Below, one piece after another: positions 42,210 to 49,966 of a DNA stretch of 61,451 nt. The stretch's first letter is position 1. Each line of letters begins with the position of its first letter. The notes under the pieces were generated by a model that saw only the letters and a list, made by a program, of their open reading frames with translations, was not told the DNA's origin and did no database searches. Position numbers and translations under genes: made by a program. The stretch is from an uncultured Gemmiger sp. (GTDB lineage: Bacteria > Bacillota > Clostridia > Oscillospirales > Ruminococcaceae). The stretch lies in the NCBI GenBank assembly GCA_944386225.1, contig CALXAH010000020.1:1-61451 (forward strand). Reading direction: 5' to 3'.

Positions 42210-45074
42210 ATGCACCGCCGATGGAAAAAGCGCCTGACCGGCGCCATCAGCATCTTTCTCACCATCATTTTTGTCTCCAACTATGCCCTGATCGGCCTTC
42301 TGGTGGACAGCGGCCGTCTGCGCATGGCCCGTGCCGTGGCCGAGGGCGCGCTGGACAACGCCGGGGCCTCGGTGCTGTCCTACTACAACCGGATGCTCTA
42401 CGACCTGTACGGGCTGTTCGCCACCGACTCGCTGACCGAGGAGGACATCACCCGGCTGCTGGGCGACTACGCGGAAAAGACCCTGGGCACCGTGCCGGTG
42501 GAGGAAAGCGCCCTCACCAGCCTGGTGGACGCGGTCACCAGCGCGGTGGGCGGTATGACCGGCCAGGACGGGGAGGAACTGCCCGCCTTTGACCTGTACA
42601 GCTTTGACACCGAGGTCACCCTGGTGGACGGGGCCAGCCATACCCTGGCCAACACCGAGGCGGTGGAGGCCCAGATCATCGACCACATGAAATACCGGGC
42701 GCCGGAGAACCTGTTCAACGCCGCCACCAGCGGCGACAGCTTTCTGGGCAAGCTGCAGGGGCTGTTCGATCTGACCGAGCGGATGAGCGTCACCAAGGAA
42801 AAGCTGGATCTGACCCAGGGCAAGGAAGCCCTGTTCCAGAGCGCGGCTGACCTGATCACCAGGATCGGCAACTTCAACGCCAACCTGGCCGCCTTTGCCA
42901 CCAATCCCGCCGACCCCTACCAGTACCTGCGGGAGCTGGACGCCCGGTTCACCGAGATCGGCAACGAGTACGAGATCGACACCGGGGAGGCCTCCGCCCA
43001 GGAGGGGGCGGACAGCTCCTCCTCTTCCTCCTCCGCCCAGCAGAACAGCGGCAGCGAGCAGGATAAGCAGATCGAGGCCGCCCGCGCCCAGTACGAGGAG
43101 GCCGCCGGCCATACCGCCAACGCCTACGCCTCGCTGTATGCCCAGGCGCTGACCCTGTACAAACAGGCCAACGAGCTGCGGGACAACGCCACCACCCTGG
43201 TGACCAACTACGAAAGCTACATCAGCCAGCTGCAGGCCAAGCTGGACCAGGACCCGGACAACGAAAACTACAAGACCGTCTACCTGCCGGAGATCGAGCA
43301 GGCCCAGGCCACCTGCGGCGAGATGCTCAAGAACATCGACCTGGTGCTCATGTCCCGGCCCTACCTGAGCGAGCTGGCCGGCCAGGCCGGGGAGATGGAC
43401 AGCGCCTTTACCGGCCTGAGCTCCCAGGTGATCGACTACCGGCTCTACGGCTCCCGGAAGGGCGAGAACCAGGTATCGGCCAGTATCGTCACCTCCGCGG
43501 AGGGCTCCATGGGCCTGTACGGCCCGGACATGAACGCCCTGCTCGGCGACCTGGGCACCAAGCGGGCCACCCTGGCGGACATGGCCTCCAGCTTCCGCCA
43601 GCCGGAGCAGCCCCAGATCACCACCGAGGTATCCTCCGACGGGGACAAGGCCGGCCAGAACGCCGAAAAGGACACCAAGAAAGAGGATCTGCGCAGCCTG
43701 AACGCCGACGATCTGGCTGTTCCCTTTGAGACCACCGATGAGCCCAACTGGAGCGGTGTGGTCTCCGATTCCATGGACACCGAAAACACCAGCGCCATCC
43801 TCTCCGCCGGGCTGGATCTGATCGAAAAGATCGGTGATGTGCTGGAGGGCGCGCGGGACAGCCTGTACATCAACGAGTACGCCATCGCCTACTTCCCCAA
43901 CTATGTGCAGCACTACAACGCGGCGGACTCCGATCTGGCCAAGGACGCGGACAACGCCTACCTGATCGACGAAAGCAAGTATTTTGCCCCCTATAACGCC
44001 AGCCAGGCGGAGCTGGAGTACATCCTTACCGGCAACCCGGACGCCAAGGCCAGCGTGGCCACCATCTCGGCCCAGCTGCTGGGCATCCGGATGGCCCTGA
44101 ACACCGCCGCCATCTTTACCGATTCCGCCAAGGTGGCCCAGGCCAACGCCCTGGCCGCCGCCATCTCCGGGCCCTTCGCGCCGCTGGTGTCGGCGGGCCT
44201 GCTGATCGCCTGGGCCCTGGCCGAGTCCGCCCTGGACGTGGCCGACCTGCTCAAGGGCGAGGATGTGGAGCTGTTCAAACAGGGCGCCAACTGGAAGATC
44301 TCGGTGGGCGGTCTGGTCAAGGAAGCGGTCAGCGAGGCCGCCGACTATGTGGCCGGCGAGGTGGCCGACGCGGTGAACGGCGCCATCTCCGACGCCGCCG
44401 CTTCGGTGGAACAGGCCGCCAACCAGGCGGTCTACAAGGCCTATCAGGCCATCCAGTCCGGCGCGCAGGACGCGGTCAGCACCGCCGGCTCCACCCTGAC
44501 CGACTGGGCCGGCCAGCTGGGCGGCCAGGTGCCGGGGGTGGACGCGGGCACCGTGAGCAGCGCGCTGAACAGCGGGCTGGGCGCGGCGGAATCCGAGGCC
44601 CTGGGCAAGCTGGACGACATCAGGGACCAGGCGCTGGTCAAGGTGAACCAGGCGGTGCGCAACGTGAGCACCACCCTGCAGGACAAGGTCAGCACCCTCA
44701 CCGGCGAGGCCGCGGAAAAGGCCGCCGAGGCGCTGTCCAACGGGCTGAACAAGATCCTGCCCAGCGGCCAGGTGGTGAACACCGGCGCCAACGACGGCGA
44801 CTATGACATCACCCTGAACTACATGGACTATATGCGCATCTTCCTGCTGTTCGCGGGCAACACCACCAAGGTGCAGCGGATCCAGCAGCTGATCCAGGCC
44901 AACCTGCGCTACGGCGGCCAGGACGGCTTCTCCATGGCCGGGTCCTATGTGTCGGTGGCCAGCAAGCTGGACGGCTCCACCCGTTTCCTGTTCATGAGCG
45001 CGGCGTTCCTGCCCATGTCCATGAAGCGGGACGGCCGGATGAACTTTACCGTATACAGCCGGATGGGCTATTAA
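42210..45074 (+). CDS. Very large DUF5702-like/TadG-like pilus surface protein
   Basis: A 954-residue protein with a single N-terminal membrane segment (about 11-31, ISIFLTIIFVSNYALIGLL) preceded by a basic start, and a long extracellular body rich in Ala, Asp and Glu helices with predicted coiled-coil parts, such as AAGHTANAYASLYAQALTLY near residue 300-320. A Ser run (SSSSSSS, about residue 269-275) forms a hinge. The start LVDSGRLRMARAVAEGALDNA is seen in DUF5702 proteins of Clostridial tad loci, which replace TadG. The C-terminal 90 residues, with LNYMDYMRIFLLFAG, match the DUF5702 ending. It is probably exposed and may form the pilus base or tip. Confidence 0.85.
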   Translation: MHRRWKKRLTGAISIFLTIIFVSNYALIGLLVDSGRLRMARAVAEGALDNAGASVLSYYNRMLYDLYGLFATDSLTEEDITRLLGDYAEKTLGTVPVEESALTSLVDAVTSAVGGMTGQDGEELPAFDLYSFDTEVTLVDGASHTLANTEAVEAQIIDHMKYRAPENLFNAATSGDSFLGKLQGLFDLTERMSVTKEKLDLTQGKEALFQSAADLITRIGNFNANLAAFATNPADPYQYLRELDARFTEIGNEYEIDTGEASAQEGADSSSSSSSAQQNSGSEQDKQIEAARAQYEEAAGHTANAYASLYAQALTLYKQANELRDNATTLVTNYESYISQLQAKLDQDPDNENYKTVYLPEIEQAQATCGEMLKNIDLVLMSRPYLSELAGQAGEMDSAFTGLSSQVIDYRLYGSRKGENQVSASIVTSAEGSMGLYGPDMNALLGDLGTKRATLADMASSFRQPEQPQITTEVSSDGDKAGQNAEKDTKKEDLRSLNADDLAVPFETTDEPNWSGVVSDSMDTENTSAILSAGLDLIEKIGDVLEGARDSLYINEYAIAYFPNYVQHYNAADSDLAKDADNAYLIDESKYFAPYNASQAELEYILTGNPDAKASVATISAQLLGIRMALNTAAIFTDSAKVAQANALAAAISGPFAPLVSAGLLIAWALAESALDVADLLKGEDVELFKQGANWKISVGGLVKEAVSEAADYVAGEVADAVNGAISDAAASVEQAANQAVYKAYQAIQSGAQDAVSTAGSTLTDWAGQLGGQVPGVDAGTVSSALNSGLGAAESEALGKLDDIRDQALVKVNQAVRNVSTTLQDKVSTLTGEAAEKAAEALSNGLNKILPSGQVVNTGANDGDYDITLNYMDYMRIFLLFAGNTTKVQRIQQLIQANLRYGGQDGFSMAGSYVSVASKLDGSTRFLFMSAAFLPMSMKRDGRMNFTVYSRMGY

Positions 45075-45086
45075 AGGAGGGGTACG

Positions 45087-45782
45087 ATGGGCAAGAAAAA
45101 GGGCGCGATGACGGTGGAAGCCGCCATCGTGCTGCCGCTGTACATCCTGCTTCTGACCTTTCTGGTCAACTTTCTCAACATCTACTACCTGCACACGGTG
45201 GTGCAGCACGGGCTGAACAGCGCCGCCTCCACCCTGGCCCAGTACTGCTACGCGGTGGACCTGACCCTGGGGGTGGAGAACCTCTCCCTGCAGGAGGAGA
45301 CCAGCGCCAAGGCCCAGGAGCTGGGGGACGCGATCAACAACTTCTACAACGCCTCCACCGACGCGCTGACCCTGTTCAACGACGGCATCTCCCTGGACAA
45401 TCTGGGCAAGCTGCTGGACAGCGGCAAGACCTTTATCAGCGCCTCCTCCAACCTGGTCAGCAAGGTGCAGGGGGTAACCGGGGAGGACGTGGCCAATCTG
45501 GTGCTCACCGGCATGGTGGAGACCGGCGGCGGCATGCTGGTGGAAGCCATGGTGGACGACTACCTGGACCAGATGAAGATCAACCGGGATCTGCTGGGCG
45601 GGGATATCCAGTACGGGCTGTACATCACGTCGGACGGCCGGTATGACCTGATCCTCACCGCCGCCTACCAGTACAACGACCCGCTGTTTGCCCTGTTCAC
45701 GCCGGGCTTTGCCATCCGCCAGCAGGCGGTGGTGCATCCCTGGATCGGCGGCACCACCCCCGGCCTGCGGGGCGGCGGCTGA
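45087..45782 (+). CDS. Second TadE/TadF-like minor pilin
   Basis: A 231-residue protein starting MGKKKGAMTVEAAIVLPLYI, a TadE-like leader and one membrane helix (about 13-33), with an extracellular region having a helical Ser/Asp/Leu-rich middle. The AMTVE motif repeats the SMTVE of the other minor pilin. Start AAAGGAGGGG. Twelve bases separate it from the large DUF5702-like gene. Confidence 0.85.
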   Translation: MGKKKGAMTVEAAIVLPLYILLLTFLVNFLNIYYLHTVVQHGLNSAASTLAQYCYAVDLTLGVENLSLQEETSAKAQELGDAINNFYNASTDALTLFNDGISLDNLGKLLDSGKTFISASSNLVSKVQGVTGEDVANLVLTGMVETGGGMLVEAMVDDYLDQMKINRDLLGGDIQYGLYITSDGRYDLILTAAYQYNDPLFALFTPGFAIRQQAVVHPWIGGTTPGLRGGG

Positions 45783-45806
45783 TCCTTTCCACAAGAGGTG
45801 TTTTGT

Positions 45807-46424
45807 TTGTTAGACTATGGTTTGGGCGTCTTGTGCGGCGCGGTGGTGGGCTTTGTTGCGGCGTTTTTCGCCCAGGGCGGCCTGCTCGACCGGCGGCTGT
45901 TCCTGCGCCTTTGCCGGATGCCGGGCCGCTGGCACCGCCAGCGGTGGCTGCTAACCGGGCTGGGGGCGCTGCTGGGGGTGTACATCGTCTGGGTGCAGGA
46001 GGGCTTTGGCCGCGGCGCGGCGGGGCTGCTGCTGCTCACCGGGCTGCTGCTGGCCGCCTCGGTCACCGACCTGCGCCGCCGCCAGATCCATACCGACTGC
46101 CTGGCCGTCTACGCGGTGCTGCTGTTTATCTGGCAGTGCACCGGCGGGCTGTGGAATGTGCTCAACGGCGCGCTGGGCGCGGCGCTGGGGCTGGCGGCGC
46201 TGGGGATTCCCCGGCTTGTGCGCCCGGCGGCGGTGGGCGGCGGCGACGTGCTGCTGCTGGCCGTCTGCGGCCTGGCCGCCGGATTCCCCGGTGTGGTGTA
46301 TCTGATGTTCCGGGGGATGGTGGTGCTGGCCCTGGTGGGCGTGGTGCAGCTGGCGCTGCGCCGGGCCGACCGGAAAAGCACCCTGCCCCTGGCCCCCTTT
46401 CTTCTGCTGGGCGCGCTGGTGTAA
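45807..46424 (+). CDS. Prepilin peptidase-like membrane protein (A24 family), copy 1
   Basis: A 205-residue protein with about six segments. The two aspartates of A24 peptidases appear at LLAASVTDLRRRQIHTDCL near residue 82-100 and in the VGGGDVLLLA motif near 143-152 (GxGD). The usual N-terminal cytoplasmic methylase part is absent. The start is not certain: TTG at 45807 follows AAGAGGTG by six bases; a GTG at 45798 overlaps that site. A second A24 protein is encoded at 48706, so this locus has two. Confidence 0.8.
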   Translation: MLDYGLGVLCGAVVGFVAAFFAQGGLLDRRLFLRLCRMPGRWHRQRWLLTGLGALLGVYIVWVQEGFGRGAAGLLLLTGLLLAASVTDLRRRQIHTDCLAVYAVLLFIWQCTGGLWNVLNGALGAALGLAALGIPRLVRPAAVGGGDVLLLAVCGLAAGFPGVVYLMFRGMVVLALVGVVQLALRRADRKSTLPLAPFLLLGALV

Positions 46425-46458
46425 GCCGCCCCTTATCCCATGAACGGAGGAGATCCCC

Positions 46459-47928
46459 ATGAAAGCCAACATCCGCAAGATCGAGTACATGGTGGTGCAG
46501 CCCCACACCTATCTGGTGGCTGAGCTGGAACCCGGGGCCCGCACGGTGGGCTTCTGCCTGGAAATGGCCGAACGCTGCCGTATCCCGGGCCTGCTGCCGC
46601 TGCACCGGCAGATGGTGGACGGCGGGGTGCGCCTGTGCTACGACATCACCGGCAAGAAGCGGCTGGCCGATCTGGCCGCCGAGATGAGCCTGTCGGAGGA
46701 CGGGGTGCTGCGGCTGGTGCGCAATCTGCTGGAGGGCCTGGCGGGCCTGCCGGAATACTTCCTGCGCACTACCCAGTGCCTGCTGGAGGAGGACTACACC
46801 TACGCCGACAGCACCCTGGCGGTGTATCTGCCCCTGGCCCCCATGGAGGATGACCCCGCCGACGGGGACGCGCTGCTGCGAGATTACCTGATCCGGCTGC
46901 TGGGCAGCTGCACCAGCGCCGGGCGCACCGGCCCTCGCCTGAACGAGCTGGCCGCCTGCCTGATCCGGCCGGACTTCTCGGTGCCCGGCCTGCTGGACAA
47001 GGTACGGGCGCTGTCCGCCGGGCAGACCCCGGCCCAGCCGGCCGCCGCCCCCGCCTGGCAGGCCGCCCCGGTCACGGCCCAGCCCCGGCCCAACCCGGCC
47101 CCCGTGCCTCCGGTGACCCCCGCGCCCCAGCCGGCGGCCCCGGCCCCGGTGCCGGAAACCCCGGACAAGAAAAAGAACGCCCTGGGCGGGCTGTTCGGCC
47201 ATAAGGAAAAGGCGGAAAAACCGGCCCCCGCGCCGGTGATCCCGGGCTTTGCCGTGCCCGGCATGGCCGCCCCGGCGCCGAAGCCCAAGGAAGAAAAAGC
47301 GGCCCCGGCCTTTGCGGTGCCGGGCGGCGCGGGCAAGCCTTTTGCGGTGCCCGGCGCCCCCGCCCCCGCCGAACCGGCGGCCCCGGAAAAGAAGAAAGGC
47401 GGCTTTGGCGGCCTGTTCGGCCATAAGGAAAAACCCGCCAAAGCCCCGGTGGTGGAGATGAACAAGGAGCGGCACATGGGCGGCCAGGACCGTATCCCGC
47501 CGGCCGCGCCGGTGCCCCCGGCCCCGGCGGCACAGCCGGTACAGCCTGCGCCCCAGCCCGCTGCCTGGCAGGGCACCACCCTGCTGCAGCAGACCAAGCC
47601 CGGCACCACCCCCACCATGCTGATGGGGGCCCAGGCCGCGGGCGCACCCGCGCTGACCCTGACCGGTGCGGGCCAGGCCGTGCGGGTAGACCGGTTCCCC
47701 TTTACGGTGGGCCGGTATGAGTGCGATCTGCTGCTGGACGCCCCCACCGTATCCAAAAAGCATCTGAGCCTGCTGCAGCAGAACGGCACCTTCTATGTGC
47801 AGGACGAAAATTCCAGCAACTATACCTATCTGGACGGGCAGGTCATCCCGCCCTACACCCCGGTGCCTCTGCCCGCGTCCTGTGAACTGCGGCTGGGCAG
47901 CGTGGTGCTGCTGGTAAAGGCGGAATGA
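46459..47928 (+). CDS. DUF6382-like N-terminus plus FHA domain protein
   Basis: A 489-residue cytoplasmic protein. Residues 1-180 form a helical and beta region of the DUF6382 type; 180-390 is a Pro/Ala-rich linker with two copies of GGLFGHKEK (about residues 240 and 320) and three of FAVPG. The C-terminal FHA domain begins near 395 with RVDRFPFTVGRYECDLLLDA followed by VSKKHLSLLQQ and ENSSNYTYLDG, which supply the phosphothreonine-binding loops. FHA domains read phosphorylated Thr. The next gene is a PP2C phosphatase and overlaps by four bases. Confidence 0.85.
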   Translation: MKANIRKIEYMVVQPHTYLVAELEPGARTVGFCLEMAERCRIPGLLPLHRQMVDGGVRLCYDITGKKRLADLAAEMSLSEDGVLRLVRNLLEGLAGLPEYFLRTTQCLLEEDYTYADSTLAVYLPLAPMEDDPADGDALLRDYLIRLLGSCTSAGRTGPRLNELAACLIRPDFSVPGLLDKVRALSAGQTPAQPAAAPAWQAAPVTAQPRPNPAPVPPVTPAPQPAAPAPVPETPDKKKNALGGLFGHKEKAEKPAPAPVIPGFAVPGMAAPAPKPKEEKAAPAFAVPGGAGKPFAVPGAPAPAEPAAPEKKKGGFGGLFGHKEKPAKAPVVEMNKERHMGGQDRIPPAAPVPPAPAAQPVQPAPQPAAWQGTTLLQQTKPGTTPTMLMGAQAAGAPALTLTGAGQAVRVDRFPFTVGRYECDLLLDAPTVSKKHLSLLQQNGTFYVQDENSSNYTYLDGQVIPPYTPVPLPASCELRLGSVVLLVKAE

Positions 47929-48701
47929 ACGGGATCGTCCGGTACGATACCGGCTATGTGACCCATCCCGGCAACTGCCGTACCGTGAACCAGGACAACC
48001 TGCTGCTGCGCCGCGGCGCGGTGGACGGGCAGGATTTTCTGCTGCTGGCGGTAGCCGACGGCATGGGCGGCATGGCCCGGGGCGAGGAGGCCAGCAGCTG
48101 CGCCGTGGCCCTGCTGGACAGCTGGTGGAACACCGAGCTGCCCGCCCTGCTGGGCGCCGGCGGCCCGGACTGGCCCGGGCTGGAAAACAGCCTGACGGTG
48201 GCCATCGAGCGGATCAACACCGCCGTGCGGGAATCGGTCACCGCCCGGGGGGCCCCCGGCGGCACCACCCTGGTGCTGGCCTTTGTGTACGGGACGGACT
48301 ATCGGCTGCTGCATGTGGGGGACAGCCGGGCCTATCTGCTGGGCGCGGGTGCGCCCCGGCCCCTGACCCGGGACCATACCTGGTGCGCCCACGAGGTCGC
48401 CGAAGGCCGCCTGACCCCTGCCCAGGCGGCGGTGCATCCCATGCGGCATATGCTCACCAGTACGCTGGGGGTGCGCCCGTCCTACGAGCTGGATCTGGCC
48501 CGGGGGCAGCTTGGCCCCGGCAGCGCCCTGCTGCTGTGTTCCGACGGTTTTTACCAGGAGGCCGAAGCGGCGCTGGCGTCCTGCGATCTGACCCGCCCCG
48601 CCCAGACGGTGCTGGACGGCCTGCTGGCCGGTGCGCTGCAGGGGGAAGCGGCGGATAACCTGACCGCCCTGCTGGTGCGCCCATTCCCTGCCCGGAGGTA
48701 A
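47925..48701 (+). CDS. PP2C-type protein phosphatase
   Basis: A 258-residue serine/threonine phosphatase of the PP2C (PrpC/Stp) type. Motifs are VNQDNLLLR near residue 22-30, VADGMGGMARGEEAS near 43-57 with the metal Asp-Gly pair, GGTTLVLAFVYG near 111-122, VGDSRAYLL near 131-139 and CSDGFYQE near 205-212, DNLTALLVR near the end. It overlaps the FHA gene by the ATGA of its start. Together they suggest phospho-regulation of pilus assembly or secretion; the matching Ser/Thr kinase is not in the window. Confidence 0.92.
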   Translation: MNGIVRYDTGYVTHPGNCRTVNQDNLLLRRGAVDGQDFLLLAVADGMGGMARGEEASSCAVALLDSWWNTELPALLGAGGPDWPGLENSLTVAIERINTAVRESVTARGAPGGTTLVLAFVYGTDYRLLHVGDSRAYLLGAGAPRPLTRDHTWCAHEVAEGRLTPAQAAVHPMRHMLTSTLGVRPSYELDLARGQLGPGSALLLCSDGFYQEAEAALASCDLTRPAQTVLDGLLAGALQGEAADNLTALLVRPFPARR

Positions 48702-48705
48702 CCCC

Positions 48706-49215
48706 ATGATCCCCTGTCTGCGATACGCTGTGCTGATCCTGGCGCTGGCCGCGGCCGTCTGGCTGGATCAGACCCGGGGCCGCATCCCCAACAAACTGAA
48801 CCTGACCCTGGCGGCGGCGGCGCTGGTTCTGGCGCTGGCCCAGGGCCGCCCGCTGTGGGCGCTGGCAGGCTTTGCCGCCGGTACCCTGCTGGGCATGGGC
48901 GGCTGGCTGCTGCACCTGTTCCGCGCCGGGGACGCCAAGCTGTTCATGGCGCTGGGCCTGGCGCTGGGCTGGCGGGGCCTTGTGGGCTGCGCGGCCTGGT
49001 CGCTGGTGGTGGGCGCGGCGCTGGGGCTGGTGCTGCTGCTGGTGAAAGGGCAGCTGATCGCCCGGCTGGCCCGGGTGGGCCGGTACCTGAAGCTGCTGCT
49101 GTTTACCCGCAGCTTCTCCCCCTATGAGCCCGTCCCCGGCACCGAGCGGGAGTTTCCGTTCGCCTTGTCCATCGCCCTGGGCACCGCCCTGAGCCTGCTG
49201 GTGCCGCTGTTCTGA
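48706..49215 (+). CDS. Prepilin peptidase TadV/CpaA-like (A24 family), copy 2
   Basis: A 169-residue membrane protein, the short CpaA form. The first aspartate lies in AAAVWLDQTRGRIPNKLNL near residue 16-34 and the second in HLFRAGDAKLFMALGLA near 70-86 (GD motif). Hydrophobic segments make about five to six helices. The start follows CCGGAGGTAACCCC. It is the last gene of the tad operon, before a very strong terminator, and should process the Flp pilin. Confidence 0.85.
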   Translation: MIPCLRYAVLILALAAAVWLDQTRGRIPNKLNLTLAAAALVLALAQGRPLWALAGFAAGTLLGMGGWLLHLFRAGDAKLFMALGLALGWRGLVGCAAWSLVVGAALGLVLLLVKGQLIARLARVGRYLKLLLFTRSFSPYEPVPGTEREFPFALSIALGTALSLLVPLF

Positions 49216-49222
49216 ATACGCA

Positions 49223-49254
49223 AAAAACGCCTGTCCGGCCGGACAGGCGTTTTT
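49223..49254. terminator. Terminator at the end of the tad operon
   Basis: A perfect 32-base palindrome AAAAACGCCTGTCCGG / CCGGACAGGCGTTTTT, able to act in both directions at a convergent junction of 54 bases. Confidence 0.85.
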
Positions 49255-49269
49255 ATGTATGGATTTTTC

Positions 49270-49757
49270 TCAGGCCAGGACCTTGCCTTCCGGGAAGGCG
49301 GTGCGGAACACCTTGCGCACCACCGGCCCGGCCAGGATCAGCTGCAGCGGCAGCGCCATGATGAAGTTGCGGGGAATGTTGATCAGCCAGTTCATGGGTA
49401 CGGCGGCCCAGTTGCCGGTATGGAACGCGCCTTCGCAGGTCCCGTACAGGGACATGATCAGCACCATCTGCACCACCATCCCCACCGAGATGCACAGTAC
49501 CTTTTTCAGGGTGCTGTCCTGAGGTTTGACCAGCCAGCGGAACGCCACATACTTGGCCACCTTGGAGGCCACAAACCAGTCGCAGCACATGGCAAACACA
49601 TACGCAACGGGAAATCCCAGCCAGCCCGTGGCCACCGCATTCAGGCCGAAGCCCCCTGCTGCAGCGACACGTTGTAAATGCTCATCCAGAGCACCATCAC
49701 AAAGCACATCATCACGGTATAGATCAGGCTCTCCCTTTTATTCTGCGGCATAGACAT
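49270..49757 (-). pseudogene. DUF2798-family small membrane protein, frameshifted
   Basis: Two overlapping reading frames together give one DUF2798 protein. The first (MSMPQNKRESLIYTVMMCFV to SLQQGASA) supplies the first membrane segment, the second (GGFGLNAVATGWLGFPVAYV to the end) supplies the remaining three. They meet at a GGGGG run near 49660, where one missing G would restore the frame and give about a 163-residue four-helix protein. AAGGAG precedes the start at 49757. Either a slipped homopolymer in vivo or a sequencing error. Confidence 0.8.
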
Positions 49758-49892
49758 TTCTCTCCTTTTTCTGTATGCGGGCCGCCCCGGCCCGATGCGT
49801 ATGCCAGTATACCACAAAATTGTCCACCTTCGTAATTGTGAGTTATTCTGAACTTTTTCTCCTATAACGCCGCGTATTTTCCCCAAAACGAC

Positions 49893-49923
49893 AGCCCGGG
49901 CGCAGACAGGCTGCGCCCGGGCT
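49893..49923. terminator. Hairpin downstream of the InlB-repeat gene
   Basis: AGCCCGGGCGCAG / CTGCGCCCGGGCT with a five-base loop, followed by TTTTA on the plus strand. It lies between the two disrupted genes. Confidence 0.65.
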
Positions 49924-49966
49924 TTTACATGGAAGAATGTTTCTTTTTGTCATCCGGCTTGCCGAG

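Noticed and set aside
40656-45794. A 1712-codon open frame on the minus strand opposite the tad operon
   Set aside because: It is the mirror of GC-rich coding sequence; composition is His/Gly/Val/Gln-rich without domains, and the plus-strand genes have clear families and ribosome binding sites.
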